From the NCBI GenBank assembly GCA_963812415.1, contig CAWEVH010000036.1:62001-126000 (forward strand): a stretch of 64,000 nt of DNA. The letters are read 5' to 3'. Below the pieces are notes generated by a model that did not search any database, was not told where the DNA came from, and worked only from the letters and a program-made list of their open reading frames with translations. The DNA is from JACVRW01 sp963812415. Lineage in GTDB: Bacteria; Actinomycetota; Thermoleophilia; Solirubrobacterales; Thermoleophilaceae. The translations under genes and the position numbers were made by a program. Positions within the stretch are counted from its first letter, which is position 1, and every line of letters starts with the position of its first letter. Positions 53,301 to 62,750 of this stretch are shown here, in pieces.

Positions 53301-54574
53301 AGTGGGAGACGGAGCGGCCCGTATCGCTGGCTCGCCTGCGCCTCACGGCGCCGCGCGAGCCCGCTGTGGGCGAGCCCGCGCGGGTGCGCGTACGGTCCAC
53401 GGCGGGGATCTCGGCTCCGCTCGAGGTGGCGGACGGAGGACTCGTCACGCTGCCGGCGCCGCTGCGCGGGCGCCGCTTCCGGCTCGAGGTGCTGCAAGGC
53501 GACCGCGCCGGCGCGCCGGCGCTGGGCATCGCGGAGCTCGACGCGCCGGGCGTGGCGGCGTACGAGCCGCGCCGCGACGGCTCGTTCCGGTCGCCGTGCG
53601 GCGCCCTGCGCCTGTCGGCGAGCTCGGGCGCCCGGGCCGGGCTGCGCGTCGAGGGCACCGTCGAGCAGCTCGACGCCGGGCGGCCGCTGCGCGCCGCCGG
53701 CTGCGGCCGCGCACTCGAGTTGCCGGCCGGCCGCACGCTCGTCGAGACGAGCTCGCGGCTCTTCCTGCCGAGCCTCGTGCGGCTGCGCTCGCCCGCGCCC
53801 GACGGCGCCCCCGTGCCGGTGACCGGGGGCGGGAGCGTGACCGACCCGGGCGAGCGCGGACACGGCTCCTACGAGGGCGTCCGGGTCGAGGTCGAGGGCC
53901 CCTCCTGGCTCGTGCTCGGCGAGAGCTTCAACCTCGGCTGGACGGCCTCGTGCGACGGCGACGACCTCGGCGAGCCGCAGCCGATCGACGGCTTCGCGAA
54001 CGGCTGGCGGGTGGAGCGGGGCTGCGAGCAGGTGGAGATCGCGTTCGGACCGAACCGGGCGGCCACCTGGTCCTACCTGCTCTCCGGGCTCGCGTGCATC
54101 GCGCTGCTCGTGCTGCTCGTGCTGCGGCGCCCGCCGCGGACCGCCGAAGACCGGCCCGCCGTGCTGCCCGCGCTGCCGGCCGTCCGCCCGCTTCCGCTCG
54201 GCCGGGCGGCCGCGATCGGCCTCGCGGCGGCTGCCGTCGGAGCGTTCCTCTTCGCCCTGCGCGCCGGCGTGGTGATCGGCCCGCTGGTGGCGCTGCTGCT
54301 CTGGCGCGGCGCCTCCGTCGCCCAGCTCAGCGCCGCCGCGGCGGCGCTCGTCGGGCTGGTGGTCCCGGCGCTCTACCTGGTCCTACTGCCCGACGACCTC
54401 GGCGGCTTCAACTCGGAGTACCCCGCCGACCTGATCTCCGCCCACTGGGTGGCGGTCGCCGCGTTCGTGCTGCTGGCGCTCGCGCTGGCCTGGGCGCTCA
54501 GTACGGCCAGGGGCCGGAGCGGTGGCCGAGCAGCCGCGCCAGCGGGCGCAGCCGAAGCACGATCGCGACCTTGA
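50394..54574 (+). CDS. AftD-like (DUF3367) GT-C arabinofuranosyltransferase-family protein, frameshifted once
   Basis: About 1390 residues. The N-terminal ~400 form a multi-helix GT-C module (DTKLDLHVDPLGFLGEVASVW in the first loop; FANRTTVTLLGYAALPW; ITAAGFPDGAPLRRALTFTYYRLEAVQFLRTTYK). After an indel near 51575-51600 the frame continues with PPAWQRAADELDRELPDGSRALVLPGQVFPFYEWGG and a long periplasmic part. That part contains at least two discoidin-like (F5/8 type C) modules (AAFDGDPATFWIAD and SAFDGDPDTAWIAP motifs) and several C-terminal helices (WSYLLSGLACIALLVLLVLR onward). This matches mycobacterial AftD in architecture. The 3' end overlaps the convergent methyltransferase by 77 bp. Confidence 0.82.
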
Positions 54575-55250
54575 CCGCCAGGTTGCGCATGAACCAGGGC
54601 AGCTCGAGCAGCTGCCGCCCGGCGCCCAGGGCGCGCTCGCCGAGGCCGGCGGCGGGCGCCGCCCGGTACTCGGCGAGGGAGCCGGTGCGGCCCAGGTACC
54701 GGAAGCGCTCGCCGGTCAGCAGCACGCGGGCGATGGCGAGAGTCACGCCGACGGACGAGAACGAGTCGTGGATCAGGAGGGTGCCGCCCGGGCGGACACG
54801 GGCGCCCCAGCGCTCGATGTCCTCGCGGGCGGGGCGGTAGCGATGGGCGCCGTCCACGTAGAGCAGGTCGACCGGGCCCTCCACGGCGTCGAGCGCTTCC
54901 TGCGAGGGCCTGCGCACGTGCCTGACGCGCTCGCGGACGCCGGCGTGCGCGAGGTTGCCCATGAACGCCTCGTGGTCGGCCTGCCCCTCGCCGGCGCTGC
55001 CGTGGATCTGCTGCGGCCCACGGTCGTTGCCGGCGTGCGGGTCGATGGCCACCACGGCGACGCCGTCGTCGGCGGCCCGCGCCAGCACGATCGCCGAGCG
55101 CCCACGGTAGGAGCCGATCTCCACCACCGTGGCCGGGGCCTCGAGCGCCGCGGCACGCTCCCAGAGCACGCGCGCCTGGGCGTCGGTCATCCAGCCCTCG
55201 ACGCCGGCGACCGCCGCCAGAGCCCCGGCGAAGCCGCCACGGGCGCCCAT
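54498..55250 (-). CDS. Methyltransferase_24-family SAM-dependent methyltransferase
   Basis: 250 residues from ATG 55250. GWMTDAQARVLWERAAAL, VVEIGSYRGRSAIVLARAA (SAM loop), VVAIDPHAGNDRG, DLLYVDGAHRYRPAREDIERW and PGGTLLIHDSFSSVGVT are the family's ordered motifs. A basic, hydrophobic C-terminus (ELPWFMRNLAVKVAIVLRLRPLARLLG) suggests membrane contact. Enzymes of this family often modify sugars or cephalosporin-like hydroxyls; the context favours a surface glycan. Confidence 0.87.
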   Translation of the reverse strand: MGARGGFAGALAAVAGVEGWMTDAQARVLWERAAALEAPATVVEIGSYRGRSAIVLARAADDGVAVVAIDPHAGNDRGPQQIHGSAGEGQADHEAFMGNLAHAGVRERVRHVRRPSQEALDAVEGPVDLLYVDGAHRYRPAREDIERWGARVRPGGTLLIHDSFSSVGVTLAIARVLLTGERFRYLGRTGSLAEYRAAPAAGLGERALGAGRQLLELPWFMRNLAVKVAIVLRLRPLARLLGHRSGPWPY

Positions 55251-55255
55251 ATCCT
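55250..55255 (+). promoter_or_regulatory. Likely -10 element upstream of the first YfhO gene
   Basis: TATCCT is followed by exactly 7 nt and a GTG at 55263, which opens a 10-codon frame (VRVRIGHVPC) ending at TGA 55293-55295, overlapping the YfhO start TTG 55289. Confidence 0.45.
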
Positions 55256-55288
55256 GCCCGGCGTGCGGGTCCGGATCGGTCACGTCCC

Positions 55289-57707
55289 TTGCTGAGGAAG
55301 GCTGCTGCATGGCTGCGGGCGCGGCCCGTCCTGGCCGCCGCTGCACTCTACGCGGTGCTCGCGGCGCTTCTGTTCTCGCCCGCGTTCGTGCCCGGGCGCA
55401 CGCTCTCCGCGTCCGACTACCTCTGGACCGCCGCTCCCTGGCGCGCGCTCAAGCCCGACGGCGTGCGCGGCTACGGCTCGAACCCGGAGATGGCCGACCA
55501 GTCGGCCGCCTTCCTGCCGTTCCTCCAGTACACGCGCGAGCGGCTGCCCGACATCCCGCTCTGGAACCCGCACATCATGGGCGGCAGGCCGTTCCTGGCC
55601 AACGCGCAGTCGGCGATCTTCTCGCCCTTCAGCCTGCCCGCCTACGTGCTGCCGTTCTGGCGCTCGCTGGCCGTGATCGCGCTGCTCAAGGTGTTCGTCG
55701 CGGCGTTCGGCATGTTCCTGCTGGCGCGGGCGCTCTCGATGCGCTGGCCGGGCGCCTTCCTCGCCGGTCTCGTCTTCGGCTTCGGCCTCTTCTTCCTCGC
55801 GTGGATCCCCTGGCCGCTGTCGAGCGTGTGGGCCTGGCTGCCCTGGCTGCTCCTGCTCACCGACCGGCTCGTGCGAAGGCCGGACGCGCTCGCGATCTGC
55901 GGGCTGGCGGCGATCACGGCGCTCCAGTTCTTCGGCGGGCATCCCGAGTCGAGCTTCCACTCGCTGTTCGGGGCGCTGGCCTTCTACGTGCTGCGCAGCG
56001 TGCAGCTGCGGCGCTCGGGTGAGGCGGCGCCGGTGTCGCTGCCGCGCTCGATCGCGGCCTTCGCCGGGGCGATCCTGCTCGGCACGGCGCTGGCGGCGGT
56101 CACGCTGGTGCCGTTCGTCGAGCTGCTCGCGAACTCGTCCGACGTGGCCGAGCGCGGCGCCACCGGCGCGACCAAGGTGGCGCTCAAGTTCTCGATCACG
56201 ATCCTGCTGAACGACTACTTCGGCCGTCCGACCGCGCAGCCGCTCGAGGGCTTCGTGCTCGAGCGGGCGTTCTACGTCGGGGCGCTGACGCTGACGCTGG
56301 CGGCCGCGGCGCTGCTGCTGCGGCCGCGCGGCGAGCGGATCGCCGTCGCGGCCTTCGGCCTCTTCTCGCTCGCGATGGTGTTCGGGCTCGAGCCGCTGTT
56401 CTCGCTGGTGCGCGAGCTGCCCGGCTTCGGCGTCGTGCACAACACGCGCTTCACGATCCTCTACCTGCTCTGCATGGCGCTGCTGGCGGGCTGGGGCCTC
56501 GACGAGCTGAGCGCCCGCGAGCGGCCCGCCGGGCCGCGCTCGCGCTGGCTCATCGCCTTCGCGCGCCCTGCTCGTCCTGCTGCCCGTCGCCTGGATCGTC
56601 GATCCGCGGGCGCACCGAGTGGGGCTACCTGATCGACGAGGGGCTCGACGTTGCCTGGGGCTTCGCGACGCCGGAGTTCTCGCTGCGCACGCGCTCGATC
56701 GTGATCGCGGGGGCGCTGCTCGTGTGGCTGCCGTTCGCCCTCGCCGCGCTCGGGCTGGTCGCGCTTCGCACGAGCGGCAGGCTGGCCGCCGGCGCCTTCG
56801 CGGCGCTGGCGGTGCTGCTGATCTGCGCCGACCTGTTCCGCGCCGGGATGGGTCACAACCCGGCGATCCCGATCGACCACGCCCGCCAGCCGGTCACCCC
56901 GGCGCTCGAGCGGATCCAGGCGGGCTCGCCGGCGCGCTTCGCCGGCACCATCCCGACGGAGGCGATCTTCCCGCTCGTGCCCGACACCGCGATGCGCTAC
57001 GGCATCTACGACGCGCGCGGCTACGACTATCCGATCGAGAAGCGCTTCGACAGTCTCTGGCAGCGCACCGTCGAGCCGGTCACGCCGTTCGCCGTCCACA
57101 CGATTCGCGACCCCGATCACCGACAGCTCGCTGCGCACGCTCAGCCTGCTCGGGGTCGAGCAGGTGATGCAGCAGACCCAGGACGAGCCGCTCGAGCGGC
57201 CGGACGTCGAGCTCGTCCTACGACGGGGAGGACGCGCGCATCTACCGCAACCCGCGGGCGCTGCCGCGGGCCTGGCTGGTGGGCGAGCAGCGGCTGGTCG
57301 CGAGTGAGGAGGAGGCGCTCGAGGCGGTGTCCGAGCGCGGTTTCGACCCGCGCCGCGAGGCGATCGTCGAGCGCGAGCTGCCCGGCCTCACCGGCAGCGG
57401 CCAGGCCCGAATCGCGGAGTACGAGCCAGAGCGCGTGGTAATCGAGACCGAGGCCGACGCCCCTTCGCTGCTCGTGCTGAGCGACGTGCACTACCCGGGC
57501 TGGAAGGCAAGCGTCGACGGCCGTGACGTCGACGTCGAGCGCGTCGACTACCTGCTGCGCGGCATCCCCGTGCCCGAGGGGGCGAGCACGGTCGAACTGC
57601 GCTACGAGCCGCTCTCCTTCCGGATCGGCTGGATCGTGAGCCTGCTCGCGCTCGCGGGGATCGCGGTCGCGCTCGTCCTCCACCGGCGCCGGCGGCGGGC
57701 GGCGTGA
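55289..57707 (+). pseudogene. YfhO-family membrane protein, multiply frameshifted
   Basis: Paralogue of the next gene. Frame 1 (55289-56570) gives GT-C-like membrane segments with LWNPHIMGGRPFLANAQSAIFSPFSLPAY and FFGGHPESSFHSLFGALAFY. Frame 2 (about 56615-57110) has RTEWGYLIDEGLDVAWGFATPEFS and AMRYGIYDARGYDYPIEKRFDSLW. Two further shifts, near 57115 and 57225, lead into ALPRAWLVGEQRLVASEEEALEA ... SDVHYPGWKASVDGRDVDVERVDYLLRG, the characteristic YfhO C-terminus. At least three indels. The family is implicated in glycosylation of teichoic acids or other wall polymers. TTG 55289 aligns with the paralogue start. Confidence 0.8.
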
Positions 57708-60136
57708 GGCGCCTCGCGCACGCCGCCGCCGCTCGGCCGGTGCTGAGCGCGGCGCTCGTCTACGCCGTGCTGGCGCTGATCTTCGTGGGCCCGGGCCTGC
57801 TGCCCGGTCGCGTGCTCTCGAGCTCCGACTCCTACTGGTTCCAGGTCCCATGGGCGTACGACATCCCAGCCGGGCTCGAGCGACCCGCCAACCCGGAGAT
57901 CGACGATGCCCCGAGCGTGCTCCACACCTTCGTCCAGCACGCGAAGGCGGAGCTGCCCGACGTCGCGCTCTGGAACCCGCACATCATGGCCGGGCGGCCG
58001 TTCCTGGCGAACATGCAGTCGCAGATCCTCTCGCCGTTCAGCTTGCCGGCCTACGCGCTGCCGTTCTACGAGTCGCTGGCGATCACGGCGGCGCTCAAGC
58101 TGTTCCTCGGCTGCCTCGGAGCCTTCCTGCTCGCGCGGGCGCTCGGCATGCGCTACGCCGGCTCGCTGCTGGCCGGCACGGTATTCGGGTTCGACCTCTG
58201 GCTCGTGACCTGGCTCGTGTACCCGCACGCGAGCGTCTGGGCGCTGATCCCGTGGCTCCTGTGGCTGGCCGACCGGCTGCTCTCGCGGCCCGACGGCCTC
58301 TCGTTCGCGCTGCTCGCGGGGGCCGTCGGGGTGCAGTTCCTCGCCGGCCACCCCGAGTCGAGCTTCCACGCGCTGCTCGTGACGGTCGCGTTCGTGGCGC
58401 TGCGAGCCTTCCAGCTGCGGCGCGACGGCCGGCTGCCGGCGCTCGCGCGCCCGCTGCTCCTCTTCGCCGGGTCGCTCGTTGCGGGCGCCGCGCTCGCGGC
58501 GGTGGTGCTGCTGCCGTTCCTCGAGCTCGTGCTGCGCTCCGCCGACCTCGAGCAGCGCGCCGGCAGCGCCGTGGACGCCAAGACCGCGCCGCGCTTCCTG
58601 CTCGGCTTCTTCCTCTACGACTACTGGGGCCGCTCGACGGGCACGCCGCTCGAGCTGTTCCTGCTCGCGCGCGCCTTCTACGTCGGAGCGCTGCCGCTGA
58701 TGCTGGGCGCCGCCGCGCTGATCCTGCGGCCGCGGCTCGAACGGGTGGCGGTGGCGGGCTTCGCCGCGCTCTGCATGGCGGTCGTGGTGGGCGTGCCGCC
58801 GATCTTCCAGATCGTGACGGCGCTGCCCGTGTTCTCGAGCGGCCACAACACCCGGCTCGCGCTGCTCGTCCTGCTCTGCATCGCGCTGCTGGCCGGCTGG
58901 GGCCTCGACGAGCTGATCGAGCGCCGCGATCCGTGGGAGCGGCGGCGGCGTCTCGTGGCCTGGAGCTCGGTCGCGATCTTCGCGCTGCCGCTCGTGTGGG
59001 TGGCGCTCGCGCGCACGGTGTCGTTCGGGGACCTCGGCGAGGCGCTCGAGGTGGCCTGGCTCCTCGGTACGCCGCCCGGCAACCTCGACGCCGGCGCGGC
59101 CGACGTGATCCGGCTCGCCTCGGCGCTCGTCTGGGTGCTGTTCGGAGCGGCCGCGCTCGCGCTCGTGCTGCTGCGTGAGCGCGGCAGGCTGCCCGCCGCC
59201 GCGTTCGCGTCGCTCGCCGTGCTGCTCACCGTGGTGGACCTGTTCCGCGCCGGCATGGGCTACACGCCCGCGATCGACGAGCGCTTCGCGGAGCAGCCCG
59301 CCACCGGCGCGGTGCGCTACCTCCAGCGCAGGCTGCCGTCGCGCTACGTGGCGCTGGGGGTGATCCCGCAGAACGCGCTCTCAATGCGCTTCGGCCTCTA
59401 CGAGGCGCGCGGCTACGACCTCCCGGTCGACAAGCGCTTCGACACGCTGTGGCGCCGCTACGTGAATCCCCAGTTCGCCTCGCAGGTGGACGAGAACCCG
59501 CTGGCGATCCCGCTCTCGTTCCAGGAGGTGACGCCCGAGCGGCTGCGCGTGCTGGGCCTGCTCGGAGTGACGGACGTGCTGCAGTCGCGCGACGCGCCCG
59601 CGCTCGGCGGACTGCCCGGCGTCCGGCTCGCCTACAGCGGCCCGGACGCGCGCGTGTACGCCTACGACCGGGCTCTGCCGCGGGCGTTCGTGGTCGGGGC
59701 CCAGACCGTGGTTCCCTCCGAGGAGGCGGCGCTCGAGGCGATCGTCGACCCGAGCTTCGACGGCCGCCGGACGGCGATCGTCGAGGAGCGCATCGACGGC
59801 CTGCCGGAGGGCGAGCGCCCGCCGGCCGGCGAGGCCGAGCTCTCCCGCCTCGAGCCGGAGCGGGTCGAGGTCGCCGTGAGCGCCCGGCGCCCGGGCCTGC
59901 TCGTGCTGAGCGACCTCGAGTACCCGGGCTGGAAGGCCGAGGTCGACGGCGAAGAGGCAGACATCGAGCGCGTCGACTACCTGATGCGCGGCGTGCGCGT
60001 GCCGGCCGGCGAGTCGACGGTCACGTTCAGCTACCGCCCGCTCAGCTTCACGGTCGGCTGGGTGGTCTCGCTCCTGGCGCTGGCGGGAGTGGTCACCACG
60101 GGCGCGCTCGGCTGGCGCGGGCGCCGGCGACGGTAG
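57704..60136 (+). CDS. YfhO-family membrane protein (GT-C-like)
   Basis: Intact 810-residue paralogue whose GTG start overlaps the previous stop (GTGA). About 12-13 membrane helices. The first extracytoplasmic loop has SSSDSYWFQVPWAY and LWNPHIMAGRPFLANMQSQILSPFSLPAY; FLAGHPESSFHALLVTVAF follows. The soluble C-terminal domain ends with VLSDLEYPGWKAEVDGEEADIERVDYLMRGVRVPAG and a last helix. In Firmicutes YfhO acts as a lipoteichoic-acid glycosyltransferase using a lipid-linked sugar. Here it probably transfers sugar to a surface polymer. Confidence 0.9.
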   Translation: MRRLAHAAAARPVLSAALVYAVLALIFVGPGLLPGRVLSSSDSYWFQVPWAYDIPAGLERPANPEIDDAPSVLHTFVQHAKAELPDVALWNPHIMAGRPFLANMQSQILSPFSLPAYALPFYESLAITAALKLFLGCLGAFLLARALGMRYAGSLLAGTVFGFDLWLVTWLVYPHASVWALIPWLLWLADRLLSRPDGLSFALLAGAVGVQFLAGHPESSFHALLVTVAFVALRAFQLRRDGRLPALARPLLLFAGSLVAGAALAAVVLLPFLELVLRSADLEQRAGSAVDAKTAPRFLLGFFLYDYWGRSTGTPLELFLLARAFYVGALPLMLGAAALILRPRLERVAVAGFAALCMAVVVGVPPIFQIVTALPVFSSGHNTRLALLVLLCIALLAGWGLDELIERRDPWERRRRLVAWSSVAIFALPLVWVALARTVSFGDLGEALEVAWLLGTPPGNLDAGAADVIRLASALVWVLFGAAALALVLLRERGRLPAAAFASLAVLLTVVDLFRAGMGYTPAIDERFAEQPATGAVRYLQRRLPSRYVALGVIPQNALSMRFGLYEARGYDLPVDKRFDTLWRRYVNPQFASQVDENPLAIPLSFQEVTPERLRVLGLLGVTDVLQSRDAPALGGLPGVRLAYSGPDARVYAYDRALPRAFVVGAQTVVPSEEAALEAIVDPSFDGRRTAIVEERIDGLPEGERPPAGEAELSRLEPERVEVAVSARRPGLLVLSDLEYPGWKAEVDGEEADIERVDYLMRGVRVPAGESTVTFSYRPLSFTVGWVVSLLALAGVVTTGALGWRGRRRR

Positions 60137-60163
60137 GTCGCTGCTGTTGTCCCGGCTGGCCCG

Positions 60164-60287
60164 GGGCTGGGTGGGGTCAGCGTCCGGGCGCTCCGGTCGG
60201 AAGCGCGCAGCCGTCCTGAGTTTGGTGTCCCCTGGCCACCAAAGTCCGGACGCTATGCCGGGAGGGCCCGGCCCCCTCACCCAGCCC
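60164..60287. terminator. Complex inverted-repeat region between convergent genes
   Basis: GGGCTGGGTG (60164-60173) pairs with CACCCAGCCC (60278-60287) and AGCGTCCGG (60179-60187) with CCGGACGCT (60246-60254). Inside lies a 7-bp hairpin TTTGGTG/CACCAAA (60221-60227 with 60237-60243). It fills the gap between the YfhO gene and the convergent fusion gene and could stop transcription from both sides. Confidence 0.5.
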
Positions 60288-60333
60288 AGATCGGGTCGAA
60301 CGCCGAGACGCCCATCGAAGGCGACGCAGCCCG

Positions 60334-62706
60334 CTACGCCGTCAGGAAGCTCCGCTTGCCCGGTTGCGCGCTCGCCTGCCGGAACGACATCGCGAGCACC
60401 CCGGACGCGCAGGCCAGCTGCAGCACGGACAGCGCAAGGGCGATCTCCGTGAGGTTGGCCCCGATCCCGAGCAGCAGCAGCACCTCCACGAGCGCGGCGG
60501 GCCCGAGCACCCAGAGGAAGCTCGCCCGCCCGAGGGCCAGCAGGTACTGGACCGACAGGTAGGCGCAGGCGAGCAGCGCCATCGCCAGGCCGAGCCAGGG
60601 CAGCGCGCCGGCGGCCTCGGTCAGGTCGTCGCCGAATACCGCGCCGAGCAGCGGCTCGGCGGCCAGCGCGTAGATCAGCACCATCGGGATCGCCGCGGCG
60701 GCGATCAGCGCGAGCGTGCGCACGAGCACCGGCCGCGCGTCGCCGCCCAGCTTGGCCCGGCGGGCGGCCTCCGGCAGCAGGTAGAGGCCGAGGCCGACCG
60801 CCACCCAGATGATCGCCTTGGCCGCCACGGCCGCCACGGCGTAGGAGCCCGCGGCGTCCTCGGTCGCCTCGTGCTTGACCACGATCACGTGGACCTCCTG
60901 GAGCGCGAACAGCAGCGTCAGCCCGAGCACGGGCACCCAGGCATCGCCGAGCAGGTCGCGCAGCCGCGGCTCGTCGCCGTCGGGATCGCGGGCGGGCAGC
61001 CGCCGCGTCAGGGAGGGAGCGAGCGCAAGCGCCATGGCACCGATCGAGAGCGCGCTGCCGAGGAAGGCGCCGGTCACGTCGAGTCCGGCGGCCACGAGGG
61101 CGAGGCCGAACAGCAGCCGCATGCTGGATTCGCCGATGATCGAGAAGCCCACCAGCTTGTAGCGCTCGAAGCCCTGGAGGGCGCCGCGCTCGACCGAGAG
61201 CACCATCCACAGCATCGCCGTGAGCGGCACCCCGGCCGCGGCCCACACCTCGTCGACGTTGATCACCGCGCCGAGCACGTGCCGCAGCGGGATCGCCGCG
61301 AGCGCGACCACCACCGTGGCGGCCAGAAGCCGCGTGAGCCATCGCTTGACGCCGGCGCCCGCGCGGCGGTCCCCCGACGCGACCGCGCGCGACACCTCCC
61401 GCGCCGCGGCGATCTGCAGCGCCGAGCCGGGGACCATCAGGATGATGAACGCCGACACGAGGGCGGCCAGCGAGCCGTAGCCGCCGGCGCCGAGCACGCG
61501 GGCGAAGACGATCGTGAAGGCGAGCGCGATCACGTTGCTCGTGATCACGGCGGCCGCCAGTCCGGCCGCGCGGCCGGTGTCGGAGTGCCGCAGCCCCTCG
61601 AGCAGGCCGGGCCGCTCACCGGCGGCCTCGATCTCCGACTCGAGCACCGCCAGGTTGTCGCGCGCCGTCCGGTCCCAGGTGAACTCCTGAGCGCGCTCCA
61701 GTGCGCGCGCGCCCAGGCGGTCGCGCAGCCGGCGGTCGCGCACGAGCAGCCGCGTCTTCTCCGCCAGCTCCTCCGGCTCGAGGGCGAGCAGTCCCGTCTC
61801 CTCGTCGACGATCGACTCGGGCAGCCCGCCCACCGCCAGCGCAGCGCTCGGCGTGCCGCAGGCGGCCGCCTCCATCACCGTGAGGCACCACCCTTCGGCC
61901 GACGACGCGGTGAGGTTGACCCACGAGCTGCGCAGGAGCTCGAGCTTCTTCTCCTCGCTCACATGGCCGTGCAGGCGCACCCGGTCGCCCAGCCCGCGCG
62001 CGTCGATCTCGGCCTCGATCGCCTTTCGATGGTCGCCGTCGCCGGCCATCTCGAGCCGGGCCTCGGGTACGTGCTCGAGCACGTCCAGCAGCACCTCGAT
62101 GCGCTTGTAGCGCTTGAAGCGCCCCAGGTAGAGCAGGGTGGGCTCGGGCGCCCGCTCGCCGCCGGGCGAGTATGCGGCGAGGTCCACGCCGATGTAGTTC
62201 ATCTCGATCGAGTCGCGCGGGATGCCGAGCGCCTCGAGGTCGAGCGCCGCGGCCTGCGAGATGGTGAGGAAGCGCGAGCCGCGGTAGAGGTGGCGAAGCG
62301 GGACCGTCTCGAGCAGGAACGCGGCGAGCGCACCCTTTCGGCCCCACTCTCGTACGTAGTGGTCACGGTGCACGTGGTGCACGAGCGTGACCCGCGGAGT
62401 GCGCAACCAGATCGGGGTCAGGAAGCTGATCCCGTTCACCACCTCGAGCACCACGTCGGCATCCGGCACGAGGCCGCGCCACTGCTTCCAGATCGCGCGC
62501 GGGAAGACCGTCGAGCGCCCGCCGACCCGGTGGATCTCGAGCGCGCCGTGGCGCTCGTGGGGCACGCAGCCCTCGTATCCGCATGCGATCACCGACACCC
62601 GGTGACCCCAGGCGAGCCAGCGCTCGACCTGCCCGTACAGGTTCGTGCCGGTGCCGCCCCCCTGCGGGTGCGTCCAGTCGCGATCGGTGAGCACGAGAAC
62701 GTGCAC
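60334..62706 (-). CDS. Fusion of GT4 glycosyltransferase and MOP-superfamily polysaccharide flippase
   Basis: 790 residues in one uninterrupted frame. Residues 1 to ~360 are a GT-B glycosyltransferase (VLVLTDRDWTHPQGGGTGTNLYGQVERWLAWGH; LVHHVHRDHYVREWG; LLYLGRFKRYKRIEVLLDVL; donor motif SSAEGWCLTVMEAAACGTPSAA). Residues ~375-790 form a 12-14 helix Wzx/MATE-like flippase (SNVIALAFTIVFARVLGAGGYGSLAALVSAF; GALQGFERYKLVGFSIIGESSMRL; FGDDLTEAAGALPWLGLAMALLACAYLSVQYLLALG). A single polypeptide could thus add a sugar and export the lipid-linked product. GTG 62706 has TACCCT 8 nt upstream. Confidence 0.9.
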   Translation of the reverse strand: MHVLVLTDRDWTHPQGGGTGTNLYGQVERWLAWGHRVSVIACGYEGCVPHERHGALEIHRVGGRSTVFPRAIWKQWRGLVPDADVVLEVVNGISFLTPIWLRTPRVTLVHHVHRDHYVREWGRKGALAAFLLETVPLRHLYRGSRFLTISQAAALDLEALGIPRDSIEMNYIGVDLAAYSPGGERAPEPTLLYLGRFKRYKRIEVLLDVLEHVPEARLEMAGDGDHRKAIEAEIDARGLGDRVRLHGHVSEEKKLELLRSSWVNLTASSAEGWCLTVMEAAACGTPSAALAVGGLPESIVDEETGLLALEPEELAEKTRLLVRDRRLRDRLGARALERAQEFTWDRTARDNLAVLESEIEAAGERPGLLEGLRHSDTGRAAGLAAAVITSNVIALAFTIVFARVLGAGGYGSLAALVSAFIILMVPGSALQIAAAREVSRAVASGDRRAGAGVKRWLTRLLAATVVVALAAIPLRHVLGAVINVDEVWAAAGVPLTAMLWMVLSVERGALQGFERYKLVGFSIIGESSMRLLFGLALVAAGLDVTGAFLGSALSIGAMALALAPSLTRRLPARDPDGDEPRLRDLLGDAWVPVLGLTLLFALQEVHVIVVKHEATEDAAGSYAVAAVAAKAIIWVAVGLGLYLLPEAARRAKLGGDARPVLVRTLALIAAAAIPMVLIYALAAEPLLGAVFGDDLTEAAGALPWLGLAMALLACAYLSVQYLLALGRASFLWVLGPAALVEVLLLLGIGANLTEIALALSVLQLACASGVLAMSFRQASAQPGKRSFLTA

Positions 62707-62714
62707 GGGCGGTG

Positions 62715-62720
62715 AGGGTA
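62715..62720 (-). promoter_or_regulatory. Likely -10 element of a leaderless gene
   Basis: TACCCT on the minus strand, 8 nt before GTG 62706 of the fusion gene. Confidence 0.5.
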
Positions 62721-62738
62721 GAGCCGGGATCACGCGAA

Positions 62739-62744
62739 TACCAT
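62739..62744 (+). promoter_or_regulatory. Likely -10 element of a leaderless gene
   Basis: TACCAT lies 6 nt before GTG 62751 of the acyltransferase gene and argues against the longer start at 62712, which would place the -10 inside the gene. Confidence 0.5.
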
Positions 62745-62750
62745 CGGCAC

